A stretch of DNA of 64,000 bases from G965195345 sp965277775 (GCA_965277775.1 OZ255843.1:744001-808000), one strand, 5' to 3'. Counted from the stretch's first letter, positions 9,440 through 19,689 are shown. Notes: generated from the sequence alone by a model not told the origin. Numbers and translations: made by a program.

Positions 9440-9609
9440 TAAAAAAGCGCCCTGATCCTATAGTGCAAAGAACGTCTATCATGCGCGCATGAACGGCAAG
9501 ACTGGATTAGTGATTCCGCGTTTTGCGCAATCAATTGATGCCATTCATATACGACCCGGTCAGTTTTTTCAGTGTCCATAAAACCATTAATATTTGACAG
9601 AATATCTTT

Positions 9610-12600
9610 ATGATTAACCACATCGGACTCGTACCCCAAGGCGCTGAAGGCTATCAAATTGCACAATCATTGGCGCCAAATCAGCAAACACTGATTATTG
9701 CCAAAGACATTCATGCGGCTAAGCGATTGGAGAGCGAACTGCAAATGCTCCGCCCCGATTGTAAGATCGTGTTGTTTCCTGATCGTGAAATTTTGCCTTA
9801 TGATGCTTTTTCTCCACCCGCCGATCTGGTGTCTAAGCGCTTATCTGTATTGGCCGATTTGGTCAATGGACAACCCTTGTGCTTGATTGTAGCCGTACAG
9901 ACATTCATGCACTATTTACCCCCCACATCGTGGTTGGCGGGCGAGCAATTTCAGTTTGAAGTCGGCCACAAATTAAACATTGCAACCTTTATTGAGCGCT
10001 TGGGCAAAGCGGGTTATGTGCGTACCCAAACGGTGGAACAACCCCGTGAATTTGCTTCAAGGGGGTTTTTATTTGATGTGTTCCCCATGGGACAGCACTT
10101 ACCCTTTAGGATTGAATTCTTTGATGATGAAATTGAAAACATTCGGATATTCAACCCAGATACTCAGCGCACGCTTGAACATGTCACCAAAATAGATTTG
10201 CTGCCCGCACACGAGTTTACCTTAACCGCCGACGCCATTCGCCACTTTAGAAACCAATACATTGATCATTTTGAAGTTGACAGCCGTTCCAACATTTATC
10301 AATCGGTCAGTGATGGCAAACCCTTTATGGGCATTGAAGCCTTCATTCCGTGGCTCCACCCCAATGGGTGCGAATCGCTGTTAAATTATTTGCAACCCAC
10401 AGCCCATCATATTATTTGTGAGGGCGTCTGGCTTGGCGCCAAACGGTTTTACAAAGACTGCCAAGACCGATATAACAATCGACGGTCACTCGCTCAACCG
10501 AGTTTGGCGCCTGAAACCTTATTTTTTGAACCGAAATTATTGAAGGCAACCTTGACCGAACGGTCTCATACCTCATTGCACACAGCACGCCAAACCATCG
10601 CTCAAGGCACCGTCAATGCCCCCTTGCGCCCCATTGGAGCCAATGCCATTAATGGCATCCAAACATTGATCAATCTAAGTGATTTAAAAGCGCAAAACAT
10701 CATTTGTTGTTTAGAAAGTCGTCGCTCATTGGAGCATTGTCAGCGCGCATTTGGGCAGTTGGGCGTTGTTTCCCAACAAGTAGAACGCTGGCAAGACGCC
10801 ATACTAATGAACGTTGAGAAGCAAGGGGTGAGCCTGATGATCGCGCCATTTTTGCGCGGCTTCTTCGATAAGGACCAGTCACGACTTGTACTCACTCAAT
10901 TTGAGTTGTTTGGCGATGAGGCCATGGTTGAGCCCAAACACGTTAACATGCAACGCCGTGTGCATCACGATTTCCAAACAGCACTGCATAATTTGAGTCA
11001 ATTGGAGCTTGGTGCCCCAGTAGTCCATGCCGACCAAGGCGTTGGTCGATTCAATGGATTACAAACATTAGACATCAATGGTCAAATGCAAGATTTCATT
11101 TGCCTGCTCTATGCCGACAACGATAAATTTTATTTGCCCATTCATGACCTTGACTTGCTCAGCCCTTATGTGGGGAATTCTGACCTGGCGCCCTTACACA
11201 AACTCGGCGCAACCCGTTGGAATAAGGAAAAAGAAAAAGCTCAGAAAAAAGCCGAAGACGTTGCCGCACAGTTATTGGAAGTTTACGCCAAACGGGAAGC
11301 ACGTGAAGGATTGGGCATTGAGGTCACCGACGACTACCTCCGCTTTTCTGACGAATTTAGTTTTGTAGAAACGCCCGACCAAGCTCAGACCATTCAAGCC
11401 GTCATTGACGATTTGGCGCAAATCAAGTCTATGGATAGACTGGTCTGTGGCGATGTGGGATTTGGCAAAACAGAGGTTGCCATTCGAGCCGCCTTTATCG
11501 CCGCCATGGCAGGCAAACAAGTGGCCATATTGGTGCCCACTACGCTGTTGGCCAATCAGCATTATCAAAATATCAGCGATCGCTTTAGTCATTGGCCCAT
11601 CCGAGTGGGCTTGGTGTCACGATTGCAAAGCAATGCCACCAATAAAAAAACCTTAGAAGCACTGGCTAATAATCAATTGGAAGTGCTGATTGGCACCCAC
11701 CGTCTGTTACAACCTGATGTGATGTTTTGCCAATTGGGCTTGGTGATTATTGACGAAGAACACCGCTTTGGGGTCAAACAAAAAGAACGCTTTAAAGCCA
11801 TGCGCGCCGAAGTCAATATCTTAACCATGACGGCAACGCCCATCCCCCGCACACTGAATATGGCATTTTCAAAACTGCGCGATATTTCCATCATTGCCAG
11901 CCCGCCCCCCAATCGGGTTGCCATTCAAACCTTCGTCCGTGAATGGGATCAAGCCCTCATTAAAGAAGCCATCTCGCGTGAAATTTACCGCGGTGGACAA
12001 GTGTTCTTCATCCATAACGACATCAGCAGCATAGAAAGAATGCGCCGAACCTTGTTGGAACTTATGCCTGATTTAGATGTGGGCATTGCCCACGGTCAAA
12101 TGCCCGAGAAAGAGATGGAAGTCGTTATGGAGGCATTCTATCATCAGCATCAGCAGGTCTTATTGTGCACTACCATTGTTGAAAATGGCATTGACATTCC
12201 AAACGCCAATACCATCATCATCAACAGAGCAGATAAATTTGGATTGGCGCAGTTGCATCAATTGCGAGGTCGAGTCGGTCGCTCTGACCACCAAGCCTAC
12301 GCCTATTTGTTTGTGCCGAGCCTGTCATTACTCAAAGGCGATGCACGCAAACGCTTGGATACCATTGCCAAAGCGCAAGATTTGGGTTCTGGATTTCAAT
12401 TGGCCATCCAAGATTTAGAAATTCGAGGCGCGGGTGAACTCTTGGGGGACCAACAAAAAGGGCACATTCAACTCATTGGCTTTAATCTTTATATGGAAAT
12501 GTTAGAGCGCGCCATCAATAATATGAGCGATCAAGACCTTCAATCCGATGCCCCTGTACAAGCCAAACCATTGGAATTAAACTTAGGCGTCAATGCCTTG

Positions 12601-13008
12601 ATTCCCGCGGATTATATTGATGATGTGCCAACCCGCTTAAATTTGTATCAACGAATCAATCAAACGCACGGCACCGATCAATTATTGGACATTCGCCATG
12701 AGTTAATCGACCGTTATGGGCGTTTGCCCGATGAGTGCGAGCATCTTTTTCAAACACATTTGCTCAAACATTTGGCCAGACCCATCGGTTTAGAAAAAAT
12801 TTATGCCAATGACCAGCAGCTGCAACTGCAATTTAAAACAGATGCCCCCATAAATACGTCAGTGCTTATTCGTCAAATACAACAAAATCCTGAACATTGG
12901 CGTTTGAGAAATGCCACCACTTTGGTCATTCAACAATCCAGTGATACCTTTGAACAACGCTATCACCAACTCACCGAAATAATCAATATGTTATCGCCTG
13001 AGGGATAA
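9610..13008 (+). CDS. mfd: Transcription-repair coupling factor Mfd
   Basis: Mfd is a DNA translocase that removes RNA polymerase stalled at lesions and recruits UvrA. The 1132-residue product (E. coli 1148) carries an N-terminal UvrB-like module, an RNAP-interacting domain (about 450-520, ending in LYADNDKFYLPI) and RecG-like helicase motifs: GDVGFGKTEVA (Walker A), DEEHRFG (Walker B), TMTATPIPRTL and QLRGRVGRS. The C-terminal autoinhibitory domain includes LNLGVNALIPADYI. Mfd and UvrC both act in excision repair and both lie in this rightward block, though seven kilobases apart. Confidence 0.97.
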   Translation: MINHIGLVPQGAEGYQIAQSLAPNQQTLIIAKDIHAAKRLESELQMLRPDCKIVLFPDREILPYDAFSPPADLVSKRLSVLADLVNGQPLCLIVAVQTFMHYLPPTSWLAGEQFQFEVGHKLNIATFIERLGKAGYVRTQTVEQPREFASRGFLFDVFPMGQHLPFRIEFFDDEIENIRIFNPDTQRTLEHVTKIDLLPAHEFTLTADAIRHFRNQYIDHFEVDSRSNIYQSVSDGKPFMGIEAFIPWLHPNGCESLLNYLQPTAHHIICEGVWLGAKRFYKDCQDRYNNRRSLAQPSLAPETLFFEPKLLKATLTERSHTSLHTARQTIAQGTVNAPLRPIGANAINGIQTLINLSDLKAQNIICCLESRRSLEHCQRAFGQLGVVSQQVERWQDAILMNVEKQGVSLMIAPFLRGFFDKDQSRLVLTQFELFGDEAMVEPKHVNMQRRVHHDFQTALHNLSQLELGAPVVHADQGVGRFNGLQTLDINGQMQDFICLLYADNDKFYLPIHDLDLLSPYVGNSDLAPLHKLGATRWNKEKEKAQKKAEDVAAQLLEVYAKREAREGLGIEVTDDYLRFSDEFSFVETPDQAQTIQAVIDDLAQIKSMDRLVCGDVGFGKTEVAIRAAFIAAMAGKQVAILVPTTLLANQHYQNISDRFSHWPIRVGLVSRLQSNATNKKTLEALANNQLEVLIGTHRLLQPDVMFCQLGLVIIDEEHRFGVKQKERFKAMRAEVNILTMTATPIPRTLNMAFSKLRDISIIASPPPNRVAIQTFVREWDQALIKEAISREIYRGGQVFFIHNDISSIERMRRTLLELMPDLDVGIAHGQMPEKEMEVVMEAFYHQHQQVLLCTTIVENGIDIPNANTIIINRADKFGLAQLHQLRGRVGRSDHQAYAYLFVPSLSLLKGDARKRLDTIAKAQDLGSGFQLAIQDLEIRGAGELLGDQQKGHIQLIGFNLYMEMLERAINNMSDQDLQSDAPVQAKPLELNLGVNALIPADYIDDVPTRLNLYQRINQTHGTDQLLDIRHELIDRYGRLPDECEHLFQTHLLKHLARPIGLEKIYANDQQLQLQFKTDAPINTSVLIRQIQQNPEHWRLRNATTLVIQQSSDTFEQRYHQLTEIINMLSPEG

Positions 13009-13044
13009 CGTAAAATAGCCATTCCATCCACAGAGAAATAACCC

Positions 13045-13989
13045 ATGAACCACCATCGACTCATTATTTTAGGATCCGGCCCAGCGGGTTATTCTGCAGC
13101 CGTTTATGCCGCTCGCGCTAATTTAGAACCAACCCTCATTACCGGCATTGAACAGGGTGGACAATTGACCACAACCACCGATGTTGACAACTGGCCCGGC
13201 GATCATGCTGGCGTACAGGGTCCAGAATTGATGGATCGAATGCTTAAACACGCCGAACGATTTGGCACAGCCGTTATTTTTGACCATATAAATCACGTTG
13301 ATTTATCCGAACGACCCTTCAAACTACAAGGCGATACAGGCAAATTCAGTTGTGATGCGCTCATCATCGCCACGGGCGCTTCGGCGATGTATTTGGGCCT
13401 GCCTTCCGAAGAGCAATTTAAAGGGCGAGGTGTTTCTGCCTGCGCCACTTGTGATGGCTTTTTTTATCGCAATCAAAAGGTTGCTGTGATTGGCGGTGGC
13501 AATACAGCCGTTGAAGAGGCGCTGTACCTCTCAAACATTGCAGAAAAAGTTTTCTTAGTACATCGTCGAGACCAATTCAGAGCGGAAAAAATCCTCATCA
13601 AACAACTGATGAATAAAGTCGAAGAAGGTCGCATTGAATTGGTGTTGAACCACACCCTGGATGAAGTCCTTGGCGATGACAGTGGTGTCACCGGTGTACG
13701 CTTAGCATCCATACAAGATGGTAAGACTCAGTCAATCGAACTTATGGGCGTATTTATCGCGATTGGCCACAGTCCCAACACCGAGCTCTTTCACAATCAA
13801 CTGGTGTTGAAAAATAATTACATTGTCGTCAATAGCGGACTCAATGGCAATGCCACCGCCACGAGTGTTGAAGGCGTATTTGCTGCGGGTGATGTCAGCG
13901 ATCACATTTATCGTCAGGCCATTACATCTGCTGGTACGGGTTGTATGGCGGCTTTGGATGCCGAGAAATATTTGGATCAGCTTTCATAA
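13045..13989 (+). CDS. trxB: Thioredoxin-disulfide reductase
   Basis: TrxB is a cytoplasmic flavoenzyme that passes electrons from NADPH to thioredoxin. The 314-residue product has the FAD dinucleotide motif GSGPAG at residues 10-15, the redox-active CATC at 133-136, the NADPH motif GGGNTA at 150-155 and the C-terminal FAD motif VFAAGDVSD. Length is typical (E. coli 321). It lies between mfd and aat; the trxB-aat adjacency is known from other gammaproteobacteria. An ORF reading through its 3' end into aat is an out-of-frame extension and not part of this gene. Confidence 0.97.
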   Translation: MNHHRLIILGSGPAGYSAAVYAARANLEPTLITGIEQGGQLTTTTDVDNWPGDHAGVQGPELMDRMLKHAERFGTAVIFDHINHVDLSERPFKLQGDTGKFSCDALIIATGASAMYLGLPSEEQFKGRGVSACATCDGFFYRNQKVAVIGGGNTAVEEALYLSNIAEKVFLVHRRDQFRAEKILIKQLMNKVEEGRIELVLNHTLDEVLGDDSGVTGVRLASIQDGKTQSIELMGVFIAIGHSPNTELFHNQLVLKNNYIVVNSGLNGNATATSVEGVFAAGDVSDHIYRQAITSAGTGCMAALDAEKYLDQLS

Positions 13990-14011
13990 CTTTTGCACAC
14001 TTGTTGTCACC

Positions 14012-14698
14012 ATGCCATTAGCAGAATTCATTCCGAAAGATGCGCCTGAAAGTTATTTTCCGACCTTAAATCACGAACATTCTAACTATTTAAATCTCAT
14101 CGCCGTCACTGAAAATTTAACGGCAAAACGTGTTTTAAGCGCCTATCAACAAGGCATATTCCCCTGGTACGAATCCGATGATTTATTTTATTGGTTCATG
14201 CCGCATCCTCGGATGGTTTTTATACCCAATCAGTGGCAGGCATCACGTAGTCTTCGACGCCTGAATAAAAAAGCAAATGCTTTGCACATCACGTTCAATC
14301 AAGCATTTGAGCAAGTTATGCACGGTTGTCAACAGCCTCGTGCAGGCGATTGCGACACTTGGATAACTCAGAATTTTTTAAGGGTTTATCAACAACTACA
14401 TCTGCAAAAATGGGCGCACAGCATTGAAGTCTGGCAAGGTAAGCGCTTGGTCGGTGGGTTGTACGGACTCGGTATTGGCCATATGTTTTTTGGTGATTCG
14501 ATGTTTTCAAAAATTGAAGGTGCTTCAAAAATTGCGTTTATGGCATTGATGGCAAAAGCGCACGAACTGAACTGGAACTGCATCGATGGACAGGTAGAAT
14601 CCGATCATTTAAAACTATTGGGTGGTACGCTGATTTCGCGCAGAAAATACCTTGATTTATTGAGCAATAACCCGAACCAAAAGATCATATTAAACTAA
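14012..14698 (+). CDS. aat: Leucyl/phenylalanyl-tRNA--protein transferase
   Basis: Aat adds Leu or Phe from tRNA to proteins with N-terminal Arg or Lys, marking them for ClpS/ClpAP. The 228-residue product shows AYQQGIFPWY and WFMPHPRMVF, the usual start of the domain, then CDTWIT, HSIEVW and GGLYG, MFFGDSMFS, and CIDGQ. The ATG at 14012 is chosen because the family length (about 230) fits. The reading frame stays open upstream to 13823 but that part overlaps trxB. No clpS or clpA is in the window; the only Clp gene here is clpB, a disaggregase. Confidence 0.95.
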   Translation: MPLAEFIPKDAPESYFPTLNHEHSNYLNLIAVTENLTAKRVLSAYQQGIFPWYESDDLFYWFMPHPRMVFIPNQWQASRSLRRLNKKANALHITFNQAFEQVMHGCQQPRAGDCDTWITQNFLRVYQQLHLQKWAHSIEVWQGKRLVGGLYGLGIGHMFFGDSMFSKIEGASKIAFMALMAKAHELNWNCIDGQVESDHLKLLGGTLISRRKYLDLLSNNPNQKIILN

Positions 14699-14816
14699 TC
14701 GTAACTTGATCGTAAAAGCGTGGTTTATAACTATCGAACCGCTCGAAAATCTATTTGTTCAGAAACCGCAACTATGGCATCGGACAAGACTTGCAGCCTT
14801 TAGCCAAAGTCTGACA

Positions 14817-15734
14817 TTACTGATCGGGTTCCTTACTGAGAATGGCCACAACACCCCCGACGGTAATGGCAACAATGCCAATGATTGTGATCCAATCTGG
14901 TTTGGATGAAAACAATAAAATGCCCCAGATAATCGCAAATATAATGTAAGTAAAATCGATGGTAACAACGATGGCTGGGTGACCAATCTGATAAGCAAAT
15001 GTTTCGCCAATCTGACCAATGCTGCCTATGATAGCCATGACTGCCAGCACACCAACCATCATCAGAGTCACTTCAGACCACTGACCCAATATAAAATGAT
15101 GCTCTGAAATGACGCTAGGAGACCAGTCGATCTGAGGCAACAACACACTGGCCAGCCCACCCACAATGATGTAAAACATATTTAAATACACCGTTAACAC
15201 GGCTGGATTTTCTTGCCGACAATACGATCTTGTGATGATGATGACCACTGCATACACAATCGATGAAAACAATGGCAATAGCGCATAATAACTAAAATCA
15301 CTTGAGTTGGGTTGAATGACCAACAACACGCCAATAAATCCAATGACGAATGCAATCCAATTTCTATAGTTGATGCGATCATCTAAAAACAACCAACTGA
15401 ACAGATTGACAAATAGGGGTAAGGTGTAAAACACCGCCGCCGCAATAGACAGGGGCACAACTTGAATGGACACATAGTAGGCTGACCAAGCGCACAGCAA
15501 TAAGGCATTTCTGATTAAGTTCGCCACCATGTTCTGAGGGAATAATGACGTGCTTCTTTGCCATCCTTTGATGAGAATGATCAACACAGGTAAACTGATA
15601 AGAGACCGTAACACAAAGATTTGCCACAGAGTGAAATGTGCGCCATATTTTTTGACCAGGGCGTCGGCAAATGAAACCATCATCATGGCGATCAGCATGA
15701 CGCCAATGGAAAGCATGGTATGATCTTGTCGCAT
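14817..15734 (-). CDS. EamA-family (DMT superfamily) membrane transporter
   Basis: A 305-residue inner-membrane protein with about ten hydrophobic segments arranged as two EamA repeats, the usual plan of drug/metabolite exporters. The first repeat includes LWQIFVLRSL and a later ARG-rich loop; the second ends with KPDWITIIGIVAITVGGVVAI. The substrate cannot be told. It is the last gene of a leftward series acuI, MBL-fold hydrolase, aacS, this gene, with a 44-base gap to aacS, so it may export or import an intermediate of that group. It converges with aat; the 118 bases between them hold no recognisable gene. Confidence 0.8.
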   Translation of the reverse strand: MRQDHTMLSIGVMLIAMMMVSFADALVKKYGAHFTLWQIFVLRSLISLPVLIILIKGWQRSTSLFPQNMVANLIRNALLLCAWSAYYVSIQVVPLSIAAAVFYTLPLFVNLFSWLFLDDRINYRNWIAFVIGFIGVLLVIQPNSSDFSYYALLPLFSSIVYAVVIIITRSYCRQENPAVLTVYLNMFYIIVGGLASVLLPQIDWSPSVISEHHFILGQWSEVTLMMVGVLAVMAIIGSIGQIGETFAYQIGHPAIVVTIDFTYIIFAIIWGILLFSSKPDWITIIGIVAITVGGVVAILSKEPDQ

Positions 15735-15778
15735 CGTATAAACGCGCTTAACCGAGTTGACGTATTGTCATTAAAACG

Positions 15779-17710
15779 TTACAAGACAAAATGTTTCAAA
15801 CATTCAGGGTTCAACAATGCATTTATATTTTTAACTGACTCACCATGGATGACCGATTTTACCGCTATTTCTGATAATTTGCCATTGCGCGTTTTGGGAA
15901 CATCTGGCACGGCATAAATAACCGAAGGCACGTGTCTTGGCGAGCACGATTGGCAAATTTTTTGCTGAATCGCTTGCTTGAGTTGACTGTCTAAGGCATG
16001 GTTGTTCGCCATAACAACAAACAATATGATCCGCACATCTTGGTCTTGTTCGTGGGCGACCACGACGGATTCTGTTATTTCATCAAATTGATCGACTTGT
16101 TGGTAAATCTCGGCACTGCCGATTCGTACCCCTTGGGGGTTTAAGACGGTGTCAGATCGACCATAAACGATCACCCCCTGATGATTGGTGAGCTCTATGT
16201 AATCGCCGTGCGTCCAAACGCCCTCAAATTTTTTGAAATAAGCCGATAGATATTGTTCACGTCCAGATTGCCCCCAAAAGTAAATGGGCATCGATGGAAA
16301 TGGTTGGGTGCAAACCAGTTCACCTTTCTGTTGAACCAATGGGCGGCCGTCGTCGTCAAACACTTGAACGGCCATACCCAATCCCCTCACTTGAATTTCA
16401 CCCGGGAACACCGGCAAGATTGGACAGCCTAAAATAAAACAAGACAAAATATCCGTGCCCCCACAAATAGAAGCAAGATGAACGCTGGATTTTATGTGAC
16501 TATAAACATACTCAAAATCAGCCACCGACGAGGGTGAACCTGTCACCAATATTTGACGTAAGCACTCAAGTGGTTGACTGTCCTTGATATTGACCTTATC
16601 TTTGGCCAAGGTATTGATATATTTTGCCGATGTGCCAAAATGTGTCACCCCAACCCGCTGAGCATATTCAAAAAGAATAGACGGCCGGTGAACCAGTGGA
16701 AATCCTTCGTACAACACGATACTCGCCCCACTGCCTAATGCGCTGATTTGCCAATGCCACATCATCCAAGCACAGGTGGTAAAGTAAAAAACGCGATCCT
16801 TGGGCTTTATATCACAGTGCAAACGGTGTTCTTTTAAATGCTGTATCAGTACATTACCCGCCCCATGCACAATGCATTTTGGGGCGCCAGTGGTGCCCGA
16901 CGAATACATGATGTAAACGGGGTCATTGAATGCCACCTTGTCAAACCGAAGCGGCCGAACTTCAGTGGATTGGGTGATCGCTTCATAACTGAGCCCATCA
17001 GGTAATTCTAAGGGGACAAGCGTCACCCAAATGGTGTGCTTAAGCGCGGCGATTTTTGCAGCAATGTTTTGAATTTTAGCGCGACAATCAATTTGTTTTT
17101 GATTGTAGTAGTAGCCATTATGGGCAAATAATATTTTGGGTTGCGTTTGGCTGAATCGTTCCAATATGGCCGCTTCACCAAAATCGGGCGAGCATGCTGT
17201 CCAAATACCACCGAGAGAGGTCACAGCGAGCATGGCAACCACAGCTTCTGGGCAATTGCCAATAACCCCCGCTGCGCAATCGCCTTTGCTAAAACCTTGG
17301 GCGCGAAGCCTTTGTTGTACTTGAGACACTTGGGCGACTAATGCGCCCCAGATAAGGGTTTTCTCAACCACGGATTCTGCTTGAAAATAGATGGCAACAT
17401 CATCGGGATTGTGATGCGCATATTTGAGTAGGTTTTCGGCAAAATTTAAGCGAATGCCAGAAAACCACGCGCCATCGATGGGGGTTGCACCCTTGCTGTA
17501 AACTGCTTGACATTGTCCTTCAGCCACAATACCGCTGTCATCATAAAACGCTTGCCAAAATGCCTCAAAATCGGTGATCGACCATTGATATAAATCATCG
17601 TAGGTTGCCAAATCAATGTTAAATCGCTGTTGACAATATTGCATAAATGCAAGCAAATTGCTTTGCTGAATCAATTGCTCTGTCGGTTGCCAAACCGCTA
17701 CTGCATTCAT
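15779..17710 (-). CDS. aacS: Acetoacetyl-CoA synthetase (acetoacetate--CoA ligase)
   Basis: The enzyme activates acetoacetate with ATP and CoA to acetoacetyl-CoA, in ketone-body or polyhydroxybutyrate use and, in some organisms, as a supply for HMG-CoA. The 643-residue product is an ANL-superfamily ligase: the P-loop-like YSSGTTGAPK near residue 265, a middle motif YGRSDTVLNPQGVRIG, and the C-terminal catalytic Lys in RNGKLSE. The N-terminal region (WQPTEQLIQQSNL, then FWQAFYD) fits acetoacetyl-CoA synthetase better than acetyl-CoA synthetase. It lies 48 bases after the MBL-fold gene on the same strand. Confidence 0.9.
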   Translation of the reverse strand: MNAVAVWQPTEQLIQQSNLLAFMQYCQQRFNIDLATYDDLYQWSITDFEAFWQAFYDDSGIVAEGQCQAVYSKGATPIDGAWFSGIRLNFAENLLKYAHHNPDDVAIYFQAESVVEKTLIWGALVAQVSQVQQRLRAQGFSKGDCAAGVIGNCPEAVVAMLAVTSLGGIWTACSPDFGEAAILERFSQTQPKILFAHNGYYYNQKQIDCRAKIQNIAAKIAALKHTIWVTLVPLELPDGLSYEAITQSTEVRPLRFDKVAFNDPVYIMYSSGTTGAPKCIVHGAGNVLIQHLKEHRLHCDIKPKDRVFYFTTCAWMMWHWQISALGSGASIVLYEGFPLVHRPSILFEYAQRVGVTHFGTSAKYINTLAKDKVNIKDSQPLECLRQILVTGSPSSVADFEYVYSHIKSSVHLASICGGTDILSCFILGCPILPVFPGEIQVRGLGMAVQVFDDDGRPLVQQKGELVCTQPFPSMPIYFWGQSGREQYLSAYFKKFEGVWTHGDYIELTNHQGVIVYGRSDTVLNPQGVRIGSAEIYQQVDQFDEITESVVVAHEQDQDVRIILFVVMANNHALDSQLKQAIQQKICQSCSPRHVPSVIYAVPDVPKTRNGKLSEIAVKSVIHGESVKNINALLNPECLKHFVL

Positions 17711-17758
17711 TTAGTTGTCCTCAAAATTGATACTTTGCTCCTATTATTGCCCTTGATA

Positions 17759-18700
17759 CTACGACGCTTGTTTTTGTAACCAATGGGCAACACCGCTGCC
17801 ACTGATGAACATGTCAGGTTCACAAAAAGCCATGACTTGACTCAGTTGAGGTTCGGCCATTTGCTGACCCAACCACTGCCTGAATTTGTCTTTAAGGGCA
17901 TGAATGACTTCGATTCGCGTACACTGATTTGAAAATCTCTCTGTAAAACTGACGATTTCTTCAATACGCTGAACCAGTAGATTGATCAGTGCTTTATCGT
18001 TCGGTATGAGATCAAAATGCGCCAGAGCAAAAAATTTTGCTTGGGTGTTATGTTGTTTCTTGATGGTTTCAATCATCACTTCGGGTTTGAATTGGCTGGG
18101 TGGCGTAATTGGAAACAGAAAAGAAGCAATGTCCGCATTTCTGTTATATCGCGCGCCCATTGAGTCGCCTGCCAGTAATATACCACTGGTTGAATCAAAA
18201 AGACTCAAGTGATGCCACGCATGACCCGGTGAATAAATTACTTCAAGCGAACGATGACCCACTGTCAGGACCGCACCATCATCGAGTGGCGCTATTCGAT
18301 CGGGTTCAATGGGTTGAACCACACCATAGGTTTCTTGGGTGAATTTCTCACCATAAACGCCCATCGTGCCAGCGATCAGCTGACTGGGATCCAACAAATG
18401 CTTCTCACCGCTTGGATGTATTCGGACTGTGGCGTTTGGTAAATGCTGTATTAACTGCCCCGTACCGCCCGCATGGTCCAAATGAACATGTGAGGGGATC
18501 ACATAGCGAACCTGCTCAGGCGAAAATCCTTTGGCTTTGAGAAAATCTAAAATGACTGCGACGCTGCGATTAACGCCGCAATCGAAAAGGGCTAGTTCAC
18601 CTTGAGATTCAACGACGTAACAAGCGGTGTGTAGGGGGCGATAGTAGAGTGTATCTACAACATACACCCCAGAAGAATCACACGTCGCAAAATACGCCAT
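17759..18700 (-). CDS. Metallo-beta-lactamase-fold hydrolase
   Basis: A 313-residue cytoplasmic hydrolase with the metal-binding HVHLDH motif near residue 70, a later conserved His (SPGHAWHHLSLF) and Asp (LLAGDSMG), enough to bind two metal ions. There is no signal peptide. The exact substrate is unknown; families with this layout include glyoxalase II-like thioesterases. Its start overlaps the acuI stop by one base, and aacS follows, so all three are probably one operon on acyl-CoA or short organic acid metabolism. A thioesterase or lactonase role is an inference from this context only. Confidence 0.8.
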   Translation of the reverse strand: MAYFATCDSSGVYVVDTLYYRPLHTACYVVESQGELALFDCGVNRSVAVILDFLKAKGFSPEQVRYVIPSHVHLDHAGGTGQLIQHLPNATVRIHPSGEKHLLDPSQLIAGTMGVYGEKFTQETYGVVQPIEPDRIAPLDDGAVLTVGHRSLEVIYSPGHAWHHLSLFDSTSGILLAGDSMGARYNRNADIASFLFPITPPSQFKPEVMIETIKKQHNTQAKFFALAHFDLIPNDKALINLLVQRIEEIVSFTERFSNQCTRIEVIHALKDKFRQWLGQQMAEPQLSQVMAFCEPDMFISGSGVAHWLQKQAS

Positions 18701-19689
18701 TAAAGCGCAACAACAACGCGACCTTGATGTTGACCAGCGAGCATTTTTTCACAATGGGCCGCAATTTCTTCTAGTCCAATGCTTTCCGAGCGGATGGCAT
18801 CATAATCCGAATCGCTTAAATGTTTTGCCAATAATTGCCAAGCCGCCTCACGGACCGACAGCGGCGCGGAAACCGAATCAACACCAGCCAGATTGACACC
18901 TCTTAAGATAAAAGGCATGACTGTGGTTGTCAGGTCAAATCCACCCGCTAAGCCACACATGGTGATGGTCGAGCCATAATTGGCTTCTGCCAGAATGCGT
19001 GCCAAAGTTTTGGAGCCAACCGTATCGACCCCAGCCACCCATTTTTGCCGTTCCAATGGACGGGCATCTGTGCCAAATTCTGCCCGATCAATGACCGTGC
19101 TTGCGCCTAATTTTTGCAAATATTCTGTGGCTTCTGGTCGGCTCACCGAGTGCACATCATAACCCATTTTGGCTAGCAATCGTACGGCAAAACTGCCCAC
19201 ACCGCCACTGGCGCCAGTGACCACAACGGGTCCTGAATCGGGTTTGACTTGAGCGTCCAATATTCGCTGTACACAAAGGGCGGCGGTCAAACCACCTGTG
19301 CCTATGACCATACTGCGGTCGCCTGCAAGCGATGCGGGTGTTTCAACCAACCATTTGGCTTTTAAGCAAGCGTATTCAGCAAAACCACCGTAGTGATTTT
19401 CGCCAACGCCCCAGCCAGTTAAGATGACGCTCATGCCAGGTTTGATCCGGTCATCGCCTCCTTCAACCACTTCTCCGACCAAATCAATGCCAGGCACAAA
19501 TGGGAATTCACGAATGATTTTGCCTTTGCCTGTCACAGCGAGTGCATCTTTATAATTGATAGACGAGTAAGACACCTTGACCAAAGTATCGCCTTCTGGC
19601 AGATTATCTGCCGTCAATGTAGCCACTGATGATAAGGTCTTTTTGTCTTCTTGATTTAATAATAATGCTTTAAAGTTCGGTGCTTCCAT
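18700..19689 (-). CDS. acuI: Acrylyl-CoA reductase (NADPH) AcuI / YhdH family
   Basis: AcuI reduces acryloyl-CoA to propionyl-CoA, detoxifying the acryloyl-CoA formed from 3-hydroxypropionate or from DMSP breakdown. The 329-residue medium-chain reductase has YSSINYKDALA near residue 45, PFVPGIDLVGEV, and the nucleotide motif VTGASGGVGSFAV near residue 155; it lacks the structural zinc-site cysteines of alcohol dehydrogenases. The best fit is YhdH/AcuI rather than generic quinone reductase. It is the first gene of a leftward operon and overlaps the MBL-fold gene by one base. About 220 bases upstream, without a gene, likely hold its promoter. Confidence 0.88.
   Translation of the reverse strand: MEAPNFKALLLNQEDKKTLSSVATLTADNLPEGDTLVKVSYSSINYKDALAVTGKGKIIREFPFVPGIDLVGEVVEGGDDRIKPGMSVILTGWGVGENHYGGFAEYACLKAKWLVETPASLAGDRSMVIGTGGLTAALCVQRILDAQVKPDSGPVVVTGASGGVGSFAVRLLAKMGYDVHSVSRPEATEYLQKLGASTVIDRAEFGTDARPLERQKWVAGVDTVGSKTLARILAEANYGSTITMCGLAGGFDLTTTVMPFILRGVNLAGVDSVSAPLSVREAAWQLLAKHLSDSDYDAIRSESIGLEEIAAHCEKMLAGQHQGRVVVAL

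Noticed and set aside
9440..9609. Possible small RNA or gene between mnmE and mfd
   Set aside because: No hairpin with T-run and no coding pattern; the opposite-strand open frame here only mirrors mnmE and mfd.
13823..14011. N-terminal extension of aat overlapping trxB
   Set aside because: The frame is open by chance within trxB; Aat conservation begins after the ATG at 14012.
14699..14816. Feature between converging aat and EamA genes
   Set aside because: No gene or clear bidirectional terminator hairpin could be seen.
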